This document shows positions 16,373 to 50,393 of a stretch of 64,000 nt of DNA, piece after piece. A program made the translations under genes and the position numbers. The stretch lies in contig NC_070614.1 in NCBI RefSeq assembly GCF_027172205.1, positions 48,920,001 through 48,984,000 on the forward strand, given 5' to 3'. Under the pieces are notes generated by a model. It searched no databases. It saw nothing but the letters and a program-made list of their open reading frames with translations, and was not told where the DNA came from. Source of the stretch: Podarcis raffonei. Lineage: Eukaryota > Chordata > Lepidosauria > Squamata > Lacertidae. Within the stretch, counting starts at the first letter, position 1. Each line of letters starts with the position of its first letter.

Positions 16373-19035
16373 TACTATTACTTTTCTGGCAGCACTGCAA
16401 ATGACTTTGCGCTCTGTATACTTCCTTCCAGGCACGGTTTCCCTATAAACCCTTCACATTATGGACCCTTAACAGACCTTCCTGACTGGTCGTTTGCTGG
16501 TAAGAAAAATGGGTGTTTGTATTATTTGTTTCACTGTATTTAGGCTGCAGGCTTGCAAAATAAAAATAACGTTGCCTTTACATAATATCGGACCATTGAT
16601 CCAACTAGGTCAGTATTTATAATCTCCTCTTCCACCCCAACTCACAGCTCGGTTAATCCTGAAGAGAACCAGTGTACTTTGCTAAGTGCAGTAACTTTTA
16701 GTGTTAAAATTTGGCCCATAATCACCGTACCTCCCTCCACCTCTTTCCCCCTTTTCTTCCTAATGTAACACTAATGTCTCACAGCAAATGAAACTGATCT
16801 GTAGAAAACGCAGCTTTAAAAAGAGACATTGCACGTACTTTTGTAAACTAAGAAATCTTTAATAATTTTTTTTTTAATGGCCCATAAAACTTGTTACTAT
16901 CAGCCATGATCTGAGGGCACAATAAAAGGGTGTGACTGTAGCATCCTTTGCAAGCAGGCACCTTCCAGATGTTGTTGGACTACAACTCCTATCAGCCCCT
17001 TGCTGGGCGTGATGGGAGTTGTAGTCCAGCCTCTGGAGAGCACCAGCTTGGGAAGGCTGGAAGAGAGCATGCATCTGTGTTGAAATAACCTTAACAACCT
17101 GGCGTGAGGTGCTATTGAGATTACTTTCTTGTACTTTTGAGCATACAGGGAAGGAGGAAGTATCTGTATCCTTTTTTGTTTTTTCTCTACCCCAGATGGG
17201 CGGCCAGCCCCACCGATGAAAAATTATCTCCATCGGAAGGAAAGGAACGAAAACTTGGCTGTAAGTGGGAGCCAGAGCGCCTAAGAGCCTTAGGAGTCCT
17301 GGTTTGGGGGGAATTTTGGAATAACATTAAGGAAGATTGCGGGGCTTCCCGGATTGGCAGAATGCTGGAAAACCTCACAGGTGTAATAACAGATAGAAAT
17401 GAGTCAATCTGGAGCTATTACTATGCTGTTTGGGGGTTTTTGGGGGGGGGTTAAAAATTTATTTAATCATTTTTTCGATACAAACAACATCCGCAAAAGA
17501 CACAACAAAAACCATAATGACAATAATAACACAATTTGACAATTCAGATTTGAATACACTGATATACCTATGACTACACCTTTTTAACAATATTTTCCCA
17601 CCTCTCTCTCCTCCTCCCACCATTATCCGCCATATCGCTTAAATATTCATTCCCGATTTCTTCATATTTATCCATTCTTAATTTGCGTCGACATGCAATT
17701 CGTTCGTATGTAGCTAATCTGTCCATATTATCAATCCCTGAGCTCAATGGAATCTTTTTGCAGCTCTTCCAATTCATCAAAACAAGTTTTTTTGCTTCTA
17801 ATAAAGCACGATACATCCATTTTTTTTACCCCTTCAAGGGGCTATTACTATGCTGTTGCCCTATAGGAAAAGGATCCAGTGGGTTCTGAGGCAGGGAGTT
17901 TTCTCTCTAGAGGTCTGTTGTTTTTTAAATGGCAGGCTTAGTCTTGGATCCCATGAATTAAGTCTGCATATGCCCAGAGGCAGGTTGCCTATGAGCATAT
18001 GCAGAGTGCCCACTGCTGAGCAACTTCAGCCAGCTCTTTCACCTCTTGAAACTGGGATAAGGATGGAAGGGAAGCATGAGCCTTGGTGGGTTTCCATTAA
18101 AGCTATGAACGTAAACCAGTTTGAATCCCATCGCTACCCACGAAGATTTGGAATTTTAGCTTTGTGCCTTCCGGAATCCTGCTGAACAGTTCTCAAGATT
18201 TCTTGAGAAAGGACAGTGCAGTTTGAAACCCGTTTTAAAATTCATGGCGTAACGTAATGTACCCTCAGCAACAGATTATGTTCTTATTTTATTTATTTAC
18301 TTGATCCAGCATATGAATCACTTCCCCCCTAAAACACCTTGAAGTCATTTCGCAGTTTAAAAAAGCATCAGCGCTAAAAGCAGTTCCATATGTAAAAGCG
18401 ATTTTTAAGATTCCATATGTTAAAAAGTGTTTCCATGTATACAAACAAAACAACGCTGTTTAAAAGCAATTTCATGTGTAGAAACCGTTCCAGATCCAAT
18501 ATGAATATAGACTGCAATAAAGAGAATCACTTAAAACTCTTGTTGAAAAAGGCCCCATCTGCACCCAAGCAGAGCTACAGTTCTCACAGGGAACTCTGGG
18601 AATGATAGTTCTCTGAGGGAAATAGTGGTTTCCTAACAACACTCAGAACCCTTTTTTAAAAAATTTATTTCCTAAAATTTATATACTGCTTGATTTTGTG
18701 TGTGTGTGTGTTATAAAAAAAACCTATGGTTCCCAGGAATCAGGCAGAAGCTGTGGCAGCTTAAAGTGGTATGATACTGCTTTGAACGTCTAATGCAGAT
18801 GGGGCCAATAGAGACGGCGCCTGTCCAATGGCCGCTGAGGATTTCCTCAGGCGCTGAGCTCACTCTGCTCTTCACCTTGTCTCCTCAGCGTCGGGTAGCC
18901 ATGATCTCCGCAGAAATGGATCACGGGATGGAGAAGTGGAAAGCTAAGCAGAATGAACGAAAGCAACAGGCAGAGGAAAAGCGACGCAACAGACTTCAAC
19001 CTAAAGGAAGCTCCCAAGAGCAAGACCCCAAATAA
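14994..19035 (+). CDS. MRPL52: Mitochondrial large ribosomal subunit protein mL52
   Basis: Component of the mitochondrial 39S ribosomal subunit. Exons 14994-15021, 16179-16263, 16432-16499, 17196-17260 and 18889-19035 join in phase to a 130-residue protein; human is about 123. Residues 1-27 (MAACVARRLG, then arginine- and serine-rich sequence without acidic residues) look like a mitochondrial targeting peptide. The family core follows: [20 protein letters not shown] (44-63) then PAPPMK, the ARRVAMISAEMD segment (82-93), and a lysine/glutamine-rich C-terminal helix ending DPK. The start at 14994 is chosen because it gives the expected short targeting peptide. In-frame ATGs also occur upstream at 14856 and 14904 inside the motif-rich region, so a longer N-terminus is not excluded. 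The gene diverges from SLC7A7. Confidence 0.95.
15570..15692 (+). mobile_element. CR1-like LINE 3' fragment
   Basis: It contains AATCCTGCTTGCAGATTTCC, GAACAGGATGCTGAGCTGG and GGCCTGATCCTGTAG, the same tail as in copies near 42.6, 50.3 and 61.7 kb. Confidence 0.65.
15962..16014. repeat. (AAT)n microsatellite, MRPL52 intron 1
   Basis: About 17 AAT units on the plus strand, followed by a fragment of a tRNA-derived SINE body (16018-16110). Confidence 0.97.
16179..16263 (+). CDS. MRPL52: MRPL52 exon 2 (residues 10-37)
   Basis: The 85-base exon reads G-PRLAKIASMSRTFHCSTVDQ then SGGTWRV. Acceptor AG is at 16177-16178 and the donor is GTGAGT at 16264. It is flanked by complementary AAT and ATT microsatellites. 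Confidence 0.92.
16331..16371. repeat. (ATT)n microsatellite, MRPL52 intron 2
   Basis: About 14 ATT units on the plus strand, complementary to the AAT run in intron 1. Confidence 0.97.
16432..16499 (+). CDS. MRPL52: MRPL52 exon 3 (residues 38-60)
   Basis: The 68-base exon encodes [23 protein letters not shown], the most conserved part of the family. Acceptor AG is at 16430-16431 and the donor is GTAAGA at 16500. Confidence 0.95.
16955..17055. mobile_element. Palindromic MITE ('ggactacaactcc' family)
   Basis: The left arm GTTGGACTACAACTCC and right arm GGGAGTTGTAGTCCAGC are inverted around a short loop. Related copies lie near 23.8, 40.1, 40.3, 40.8, 58.3 and 61.9 kb. Confidence 0.75.
17196..17260 (+). 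CDS. MRPL52: MRPL52 exon 4 (residues 61-82)
   Basis: The 65-base exon reads D-GRPAPPMKNYLHRKERNEN-LA. The acceptor is CCCCAG ending at 17195 and the donor is GTAAGT at 17261. Confidence 0.95.
17431..17840 (-). mobile_element. 5'-truncated L1 LINE with 17-bp target duplication
   Basis: The minus strand encodes a piece resembling an L1 ORF2 C-terminus (LLEAKKLVLMNWKS, then a basic stretch and YLSDMADNGGRRRERW). The insertion is bounded by a perfect 17-base repeat, GCTATTACTATGCTGTT, at 17414-17430 and 17841-17857. It lies antisense in MRPL52 intron 4. Confidence 0.8.
18560..18790. mobile_element. MITE of the 'gggaactctgggaa' family
   Basis: It contains GAGCTACAGTTCTCACAGGG and, toward the other end, ATGGTTCCCAGGAATCAGG. 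A (GT)n run near 18700 interrupts it. It resembles 23700-24060. Confidence 0.45.
18889..19035 (+). CDS. MRPL52: MRPL52 exon 5 coding part (residues 83-130)
   Basis: It reads RRVAMISAEMDHGMEKWKAK and on to SSQEQDPK, followed by TAA at 19033-19035. The acceptor is CTCCTCAG ending at 18888. Confidence 0.95.
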   Translation, partial: RRVAMISAEMDHGMEKWKAKQNERKQQAEEKRRNRLQPKGSSQEQDPK

Positions 19036-19036
19036 A
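19031..19036 (+). terminator. MRPL52: MRPL52 polyadenylation signal overlapping the stop codon
   Basis: AATAAA at 19031-19036 contains the TAA stop at 19033-19035. A GT-rich stretch (TTGATTTGTGGTTGTTTTTT) starts near 19073, about 40 bases downstream, where a downstream element is expected. Cleavage would leave a 3' UTR of only about 10-35 bases. Confidence 0.65.
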
Positions 19037-19139
19037 TACTCCCCCCCCATACACACCCCTCCAATTTGGCGCTTGATTTGTGGTTGTTTTTTTAAATGTT
19101 CTCTTTTTTAATACCAAGGAAGGAGGAACAGTGGCATCA

Positions 19140-19735
19140 CAACGGGGGGACGGTGCGCCCTGGGTTCCATGTCTGCGGGGGTGACAAGAAGTCACCCTGC
19201 GGGGGCTTGTGGTGGCACGAGCAGCCATCGCACTGCCACAGCCGCATGTGGAGGATTCTCCATTCGCAGATGTAGCCGTGAGCAGAGGATCCCAGCGCCA
19301 GCAGCAAACTACTAAGTACAGCACATGTGCGGCGTTGCACGCATGCGCTGTATAGCGGTTTGCCACCAGCGCCACTCCAGCACCTTACAGACGGTGCCGG
19401 GATCCCTCCGTCGCCGCTACAGCCGCAAATGGAGGATTCTGGCACCGTCCGTACAGCGCTGGAGCGGCGTCGGCGGCAAACCGCTATACAGTGGTACCTC
19501 AGGTTACAGACACTTCAGGTTTCAGACTCCACTAACCCAGAAGTAGTACCTCGGGTTAAGAACATTGCTTCAGAATGAGAACAGATTTTGCGCGGCGGCA
19601 GGAGGCCCCATTAGCTAAAGTGGTACCTCAGGTTAAGAACAGTTTCAGGTTAAGAACGGACCTCCGGAACGAATTAAGTTCTTAGCCCGAGGTACCACTG
19701 TACAGCGCATGTGCGTAACGACGCCTGCCCTGGGT
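19140..19735. mobile_element. GC-rich inverted-repeat element, host of a Tigger-like MITE
   Basis: Segment 19352-19400 (TATAGCGGTTTGCC, then CTCCAGC and GACGGTGCC) is repeated in inverse at 19441-19488. The word TGGAGGATTCT recurs at about 19228 and 19429. The block is GC-rich and unlike its surroundings, and is interrupted at 19487 by the MITE listed next. Its outer ends are uncertain. Confidence 0.5.
19489..19700. mobile_element. Tigger-like (Tc1/mariner) MITE
   Basis: Ends CAGTGGTACCTC and GAGGTACCACTG are perfect inverted repeats flanked by TA dinucleotides (19487-19488, 19701-19702). Internal GGTACCTC and GGTTAAGAAC words recur. This family is non-autonomous. Confidence 0.85.
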
Positions 19736-20289
19736 GTCATTCTGCCTTCCTTCACCCCTGAGGAGGAATAACAGATTCCCAATGTGGTTCTAGTTCAAGA
19801 ACTGCCCTAGAGCCTTCACTTGGGGCCAACTGCCTCGGCAGCCATTTTCTGTGCCATATCTTAAGGAGATGAGGCAGTGGGCAAAGGAGAATCAGGCCTT
19901 GGCTGGCTTAGCTTTGGCAAGGTTGCCGCATCCATTCGTCTCCATTGTGACCTCCCTCTCCCTGACGTTTGCAGTGGGGAAATAACCGGATTGTTCCATC
20001 AAGAGCCTTTCTAGAACGTTCCTGTCCAAACCTGTAGCTCCTGTTTGTTTAGGTTAAGGGGGAAGCGGCACAAAATGGTGGTCCTTTTGCACAGTAGCGG
20101 GCCGCTGCTTTGCGGAGGATCAATTTTTCATGCAGCTTTATGGGATGTGGCTTAGGCTTAAAAAACGGTTTGGGCAGGACCTAGGGCACTGCAACAAGCT
20201 CATCTCAGGGTCACGCATCTTAGAGTCACCTCCGCAACATACATGTTAAAGGACTTTTGTATCACTCTTAACAGCCATGGAAAATTTTG

Positions 20290-20500
20290 GGAACCATGTT
20301 TGTTTGTTTATTTTAAACCGCGCATCCCCTCTTTTCATCTAGGTTCTCAAACGTGGCTTACAGCAATAACACGCTGCAAACAATAAGAAACCTAGATTAG
20401 ACCTCTGACATTTTAAACCTCGAGAATCTAAAATCGGCAAAAGGGGGCGGGGGGGGGAGAAAAACTAAAATACATGGGAAAGTATTGAGGGTGCAAAGGC
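20290..20500 (-). mobile_element. L2-like LINE 3' end fragment
   Basis: It resembles the inverse of the common reptile L2 tail (a 'TTTATTTTAAACCGC' start, then GTGGCTTACAGCAATAAC). It is short and degraded. Confidence 0.45.
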
Positions 20501-21443
20501 CTACCCAAATAATCTGTAGCTGTTAAAGGAGCCCTGGAACCTCCTCAAAGAGGACCCCAAAGCATGCACAAAGTGCTTTCCCTTGCTCCACTGTCCTAGC
20601 TGTTCGGAGTGTCCAGGGAGGTTTTCCAAGAGAAACTTAAACTGCTGCTACCTCTCCCCGCAGCGTACGGCCTAAGGGTTGGAGAGAGTCAGCAGGATTA
20701 CACACTTAATATTTTTCTGCCTTTGTCAGCTGGCCTGAGGAACTGTGTGTGTGTTTAGGTTGGAGGAGATCTCAGCCTGGCTGCAGACCTCCTAGTGGCC
20801 GTAAGCCAGGCTGGAAGGAATCTTGGCCCTCTCCTCTGGAAAAGGGAGCTCTCCTTTTCCCCTCCTGCCATGTAGATTCCCTCTTGAGATGGCTCACTGC
20901 TTCTTCATATTTTATTTTTTTTTCACCTTCCCTCTCTTGGCCCCGTGGGAACCACTGCCTGCTGGAGGTGAAGTCACAGCACTGCAGGAAGGAAGAAGGA
21001 TCAAGGGCTGAGAATGAGGGACTTGAAAGGCAGAGGTGTGCACACACAAACACAAAAATATTACTTCCTTCCCAATGGAAAAGAGGTTCCCACACATTCA
21101 CCGCTACCGCAATGATCTATTCTGGTGGTTTTCTACCCCTCCTAAATTGCCTTTTTTTTCTAATAGGGTGGAATGTTTCCTGTCACACCCAGTAGCCATT
21201 TTTGCAGCGAGCATCGCAGTATTGTGACACCTTAACAAAGTGGTTACGCTTGTAATTATTGGTGCCATAATAATTTAAAAACGGCTAAGTCTTTGGCCCT
21301 GTCGCTGATTTTCCCTGGAGGCTTTTCCCCTCAGGGGATTTGTGCAAACGGCGGCCTCTGAAATTCATCGGAGGCAGGATGGCAGTATCTGGGAAATCCT
21401 AAATAAGAGTACTGGCACACTGCTCACGATCTGCTTTCAGATT

Positions 21444-21595
21444 TCTGGGACAGCTCAGTTGGTAGAGCATGGCAATCTTAAATCTCGGGGTGGTGGGTTC
21501 GAATCCCACCTTGGGCAAACGATTCCTGCACTGCAGGGGGTTGGACTAGATGGCTCTTGTTGTCCCTTCCAACTCTACAATTCTATCATTCCTGT
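21444..21595 (+). mobile_element. tRNA-Lys-like SINE with CR1 tail
   Basis: The A box CAGCTCAGTTGGTAGAGC and B box GGTTCGAATCCC form a tRNA-like head. The body ends in the CR1-type tail GGGGGTTGGACTAGATGG ... CAATTCTATCATTC. It is a retroposon, not a tRNA gene. Confidence 0.8.
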
Positions 21596-22587
21596 CAGGG
21601 GCAGGTTTGGTACAGGGAAATGGCAACAAGCCACGTGTAGGGTTGGCCTGCGTTGCCTGTGATCTTGGAGGACGTGGTTTTGCGAAACTCCTCCATTGTC
21701 TCGAGCGAAGTCTGCCTGCCTGTCCCCTGGATTTGTCTGTTTAAGTTTTCTAATACAGGAACTTGGATGCCAAATTTGGGTCAGTGGCTCAGCCAGGGGC
21801 GGGAACAGAGTAGGGATATTTTTTTCCCCTCTTCCCTCCGTTCCAAAAAATCCTCTTTCCATCCCGTGACCCTAGCTGCGACTGACAACACAAAGCCCAA
21901 CCCCAAAGCTTCGGGATTTTGAGGCCCTGTGTGTGTGTGTTTAGTTTCTCCCCCTCCCCACCCCATTCCTCCCCCCAACCCTGCCAGCTCTGCCTTGCTG
22001 ATCCCAGCTGTGTTTTGAACACATCTCTCACCCCCCCTTTCCCTCCCACCCCATATTGGTAATTGCTTCCAGATGCAGCAGCCACGAAAGCATGGATGAG
22101 ATCAGCGCCTGGGGCCTATGCCAAGTGCACGAGACCCACAGGGACATCCAAGCGGCTGGAGAGACAGCAGTGCAGAGGGTTGCCATTTGCTGCACACACC
22201 GCCCTCGCTGAGCATCACCAAACCACCCTCCCAGCCCCACTTTCTCAGGGCTCCCCTCTACTTCAGGGTCACCCTCACACATACACACATCTTTGTGCAT
22301 GAAGCCAATGGGGCGGCCAAAACAGTTGAGCAGTAGCCTCGCTGCAGCCCTTGTCAGTATCTATTGAATTATTCCTGACTCAGTTGAATGTGTGTGTCAA
22401 GGGGGGGGACGGACGGACCGCCGCGGTTATACCAACGTCACAATGCAGGAGACAGGATACAGGGGCTGTGCGTCACGCATATATCTCTGGTGATTTGATT
22501 TTTATATCGTATTTTTGGCGGGGGGGGGGTGTTAATGCATTCATTCTAGCCCTGCGAATGGCTCATGTGGTCTAGCACCCTTTTTAT

Positions 22588-22690
22588 AGAATTATACCAG
22601 TTGGGACCCGCAAGGGTCATCTAGTCCAACCCACGGAAATGCAGGAATTTGTGGCTCTCAGCAACCGGCATTTGCAGGTAAACTCTGTCT
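22588..22690 (-). mobile_element. CR1-tailed SINE fragment
   Basis: The inverse of the CR1 tail is visible as GAATTATACCAGTTGGGACC then GTCATCTAGTCCAACCC and AATGCAGGAA. The tRNA-like head is missing. Confidence 0.65.
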
Positions 22691-23699
22691 GGCAGTTGAG
22701 GGACGACAACAGCCATCATGGCTAGGAGAGAGTGCTTAGAATAGTTTTTTTCTCTCTCACACACAAGCGTGGTTCTTATAAGCAACCCCTTCCTTTAATT
22801 GGCTATAGCTCGCTAGGCTGCGGGCTGCCAATATGGCACCCATGGGTGCACATTCACCCACAGGGGGCTTCCTTGGTGCCCACAGGGTTCCCTCCAGCCC
22901 TGTCCCTGTGAAAAACAGGATTGAGAGAAGCATTCTGTTGCAGCCCTGAGAACAGGGTGGTTCATGGCACCTGTAAGTTTCTCCATTTTGCAAACACGCC
23001 TGCTATCCAAAATAGGTGGGCTATGGTATGTTAAACAAAGTGCACAGCACTGCCACAGAGGTAGTCCCCAAGATGGCCAAAAGTTGCCTTCGGCATAAAT
23101 GGGCATTCACTTAAGACATACAAACATCCCACTTATCCCAGTCAAGGAATACTTGCTAAAACTTCAGCCGGTTTCCAAAACATTGTTCCAGAGGCTGTCC
23201 AGGGCTCCCTTTGATCCAAAGTGTGATCGGCAGGATTTCAGCCGCACAACCGTGAAGTGTGCAGTTCAGCTCTAGAACGCACGGAAGACGGAGCACAGTG
23301 CTCCTGACCACATGCAGAGTGCATTTCCCTAACCGCTGTGCCAACTCAGCTGACTCCCCCAGCAACAAACAACTCACCCCTGAATTTCCAAGAATTATGG
23401 CGTTGACGTGCAAAGCAAAAGACAGTACTCGGAAACTAGATTTCAAAACAAACATTGCACAACGAGATGCACTTTTCCAAATGCGGTATCATCACAAAAT
23501 TTCCCAAACATGAAGCTTCAATTCTGAAAAGATCAGAGGAGCTAGGGGGACAGGAAGTGTGGCGTTTCTGCAATTCATCTTCTCCCTGTGACTTTCATCA
23601 CAGCCAAAGCCTCGCTCTGGTGTTTGACTCCACAAAGTATCCCAGGATGATTTTGAGCAGCTAATTTTGGCAGAGAAGTGTTAGTGGCCATTCATTCAG

Positions 23700-24062
23700 G
23701 GCCATTCTGCACCATACATTTAAAGCGGTATCATAGCACTTTCAACAGCCACAGCAGCTTCCCCTAAAGCAGGCATCCCAAACCTTCAGCCCTCCAGCTG
23801 TTTTGGACTACAATTCCAATCATCCCTGACCACTGGTCTTGTTAGCTAGGGATCATGGGAGTTGTAGGCCAAAACATCTGGAGGGCCGCAGGTTGGGGAT
23901 GCCTGCCCTATAGCATCTTGGGAAGTGTAGTTTGTTAAGGGTGCTGAAAGTTGTTAAGAGGAGAGCCCTATATCCCTCACAGAGCTACAGTTTTCAAGAG
24001 TTCCCTGGGAAAAGCGATTGATTGTTAAAACACTCTTGAGAAGCGTAGCTCTGCGATTATTC
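23700..24062. mobile_element. MITE split by a younger hAT MITE
   Basis: The left part (CACCATACATTTAAAGCGG, CACAGCAGCTTCCCC) and right part (TTGGGAAGTGTAGTTTG, CTCACAGAGCTACAG) belong to the 'gggaactgtagtt' family, separated by the insertion at 23770-23905. Confidence 0.65.
23770..23905. mobile_element. 136-bp hAT MITE with 8-bp target duplication
   Basis: Ends CAGGCATCCCAAACCT and GGTTGGGGATGCCTG are inverted repeats. The flanks CCCTAAAG (23762-23769) and CCCTATAG (23906-23913) agree at seven of eight bases. The core is the palindrome around GGACTACAATTCC. Confidence 0.85.
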
Positions 24063-24276
24063 TTAGATTTGAACTTGGCTCTTAGCCCTTAATGGGCCAA
24101 ACACATTGTGCATTTCTATATTAGCATTTCTTTGGTTCAATGAAAAGGAATGGCAAGCAAACTTTCCAGGAATGTGCAGAAATATCTCAGGAGTATTTAG
24201 ATATTAATTCCCAAAAAAGAAATATAAATCACACTTTAATACAACATACTACTAAAAAGGAGGGGAAATTCCAGCA

Positions 24277-48308
<24,032 letters not shown>

Positions 48309-48800
48309 GTTGCTTCTCCCCCCGAGTGTGGCGCTCTGTGGCGATCCCACTCACCCGAAAGCCTTTTTTTTTCTCTCCCCCTCTCCCTTTCTCCCGTCGT
48401 GCAAAAAAGAAAAAAGTTGCTGGTGTCGAGTTTCTCTGCCCCTCCCTCTCTCTCCTCTCCCCTCCTCGCACCGCTTTCCCTCGCTCGCTCCCTCCTTCCG
48501 CCCCGTCTCTCTCCCTCGCCCAAAGTGGAGACGTGGTCGGGCGCGGGGTCTGGCTCCAATTAGAGGGTTGCGAGGTGGATGGAGAGAGAGAGAGAGAGAG
48601 ACTCCCCTCGGAGGGGAGAAGATGGGAGGAGGGAGGGAGGAGGAAAAGAAAGGAGAGGAAGAAAGGCCAGTCTTGCATGCGCCTGGGAGGCAGCAAAGCC
48701 TATTGAGCTCGACTTCTGAGCAGAGGATCTCTGCACATGCGGCCGAAATGCATGCATGCTCTTTCCCGCTTCCACCACCTCTCTTTTCCCATCCCTAAAT
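48309..48800 (-). promoter_or_regulatory. MMP14: MMP14 5' UTR and promoter region
   Basis: GC- and pyrimidine-rich sequence directly upstream of the start codon, with CCTCCC/CTCCC-type Sp/KLF words, a GA run at 48579-48601 and no TATA box. This agrees with TATA-less MMP14 promoters, but the start site cannot be placed. Confidence 0.5.
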
Positions 48801-48933
48801 TCTTCCTTTAACGCCGTTAAAGTTCGGGGCAGGAACTTAATGTGACTTAATGTGACTGCAGCGACTACTATTGCATGCATATGCCGCCTTTCCACCCAGG
48901 AGCTCAAGGCGGCATGCATACATGGGTCGCTCC

Positions 48934-48992
48934 ATAGCTGTCAGCTTTCCCCATTTTTTAAGGGAAATTCCCTTATTCCGAATAGGATTCCT
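48934..48992. mobile_element. Truncated copy of the 37698 hAT MITE
   Basis: It begins CATAGCTGTCAGC and continues to GAATAGGATTCC, the inverse of the interior of the complete copy. It ends where a CORE-type SINE begins. Confidence 0.7.
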
Positions 48993-49456
48993 AGGTTAGG
49001 CAGTGGAAGAGGAAGGCTGAACCAAAGTCACGTCCTGAGGCTCATGGCTGAGTGGGGATTGAACCCCGGCCCAGTGTCGGATTTGTGTAAGCTAAACAAT
49101 CTATACCTTAGGGCCCCACTCTCTTGGGGCCCCCAAAAAAATTTAAAGGGAAAAAACTTGTTGTACATTTCCAAAATATAAGATAAAAAAACAAAATAAA
49201 GCCTACATACAGCAACAGTGTTTTGTGTTCTGTAGGCTCCTATTTTGTTACTTTAGATACCTATTAGGTCCATAAATTACCATATACTGTAGCATATATT
49301 CAGCACAAAAAACAGCGGCAATTTGTTGTTGACAAAGGACAGTTGGATATATAAAGGGCCCCATTACCTTCAGTAGTTTAGGGCCTCGTCAAACCTAAAT
49401 CCAGACCTGCCCTGGTCTCCCAGGTCCTAGTCTAACCACTACCCCACATTGCCTTT
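48993..49456 (-). mobile_element. CORE-type SINE, interrupted
   Basis: The two halves, GAGTGGGGATTGAACCCCGG and TGGTCTCCCAGGTCCTAGTC then AACCACTACCCCACATTGCC, are separated by the insertion at 49072-49409. Confidence 0.7.
49072..49409. mobile_element. hAT-type MITE inside a SINE
   Basis: Ends CAGTGTCGGATTTGTG and CCTAAATCCAGACCTG form imperfect inverted repeats. Flanks CCCCGGCC and CCCTGGTC agree at six of eight bases. The interior is AT-rich with mirrored GGGCCCC words near both ends. Confidence 0.65.
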
Positions 49457-49603
49457 CTGGTCTTTCTCTCTATCATGTTATTGGTGGTGGTGGTGTTATG
49501 CCATCACTGTGCCTGGCAAAATAATTATTAGTATGTTATTATTATTACTTTGTTATTTAATAATTTCATTTATTCCCAGCCACTCTGGGTGGCTTCCAGC
49601 ACA

Positions 49604-49642
<39 letters not shown>
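49604..49642. repeat. (ATT)n microsatellite
   Basis: About 13 ATT units following an L2-tail-like sequence (TTTATTCCCAGCCACTCTGG) near 49568. Confidence 0.95.
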
Positions 49643-49643
<1 letters not shown>

Positions 49644-49707
49644 TACACAGCTTGGGTATTCTCCGAATGTAGAGCAATGTGTAAATTCTGAAATTAATTA
49701 GGTAATC

Positions 49708-49845
49708 AAATAATAGAATCATAGAGCTGGACAGGACCCCGAGGGTCATCTAGCCCAACCCCTGCAAGGCAGAAATCTTTTGCCCAACATGGGGGTCGAA
49801 CCCACAACCCTGAGATTAAGCATCTCATGCTCTACCAATTTGAGA
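49708..49845 (-). mobile_element. tRNA-Lys-like SINE with CR1 tail, inverse
   Basis: The inverse tail AGAATCATAGAGCTGGACAG and GTCATCTAGCCCAACCCC is followed by the inverse head GTCGAACCCACAACCC and CATGCTCTACCAATTTGAG. Confidence 0.8.
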
Positions 49846-49849
49846 GGGA

Positions 49850-50390
49850 GGAAGAAATTCAGATCTAGAAAGGGGACTGGAATTCCCCTCAGGAAAGGTT
49901 GCAGCATGTGGGGCTTTTCAATTTAAAGAAAAGGCAAGTAGAGGCAACAAGACGAAATTTTATGTAAAATTATGCAAGTCATGGAGAAAAGTGGTTAGAG
50001 GGTGCTTTTTCCCCACCCCCTCATAATGCTAGAAACTTGCAGACATCCGAAGAAGCTGAATGTTGAAGAATTTGTGTCTGAGGAAAGAAAGATCTTCTTC
50101 ACACAGCACTTGGTTAAGTTCTTGGAATTTGATCCTCACAGGAGGCAGGGAAGTCGTCCAAGTTGGGTGGATCTGTAAAGGGGATTAGACAAATTTGTGG
50201 AGCGGCTACTAGCCACAATGGCTATATACTCTGCCTCCACCGGTCAGAGGCAGTAAATGCTTGTGAATCCCATCTGCTCGAAACTGCAGAAAGCGAGAAT
50301 GTTGCTGTGCTCAGGTCTTCCTTACATGCTTCAATCCCACAGGCACGTGGCTGGCCGCTGTGACAATAGGATGCTGGGCTAGAGAGCCAG
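49850..50390 (+). mobile_element. CR1-like LINE 3' region
   Basis: It shares many words with 60855-61810 (ATTATGCAAGTCATGGAGAA, GCAGACATCCGAAGAAGCTG, ACAGGAGGCAGGGAAG) and ends in the GGATGCTGGGCTAGAG tail. Confidence 0.7.
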
Positions 50391-50393
50391 GAA

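Larger units (their letters stand above)
19037..24269. other. MRPL52-MMP14 convergent interval
   Basis: The two genes end toward each other here. Repeats are listed separately. The stretches 19740-20280, 20500-21440, 21600-22580 and 22700-23690 show no gene; an imperfect repeat with 'gtgcccacagggttccc' words lies near 22800-23000. Confidence 0.5.

Noticed and set aside
21444-21520. tRNA-Lys-like sequence with A and B boxes
   Set aside because: It is joined to a CR1-type tail and recurs at 41385 and 49708 in degraded form, so it is a SINE head and not a tRNA gene.
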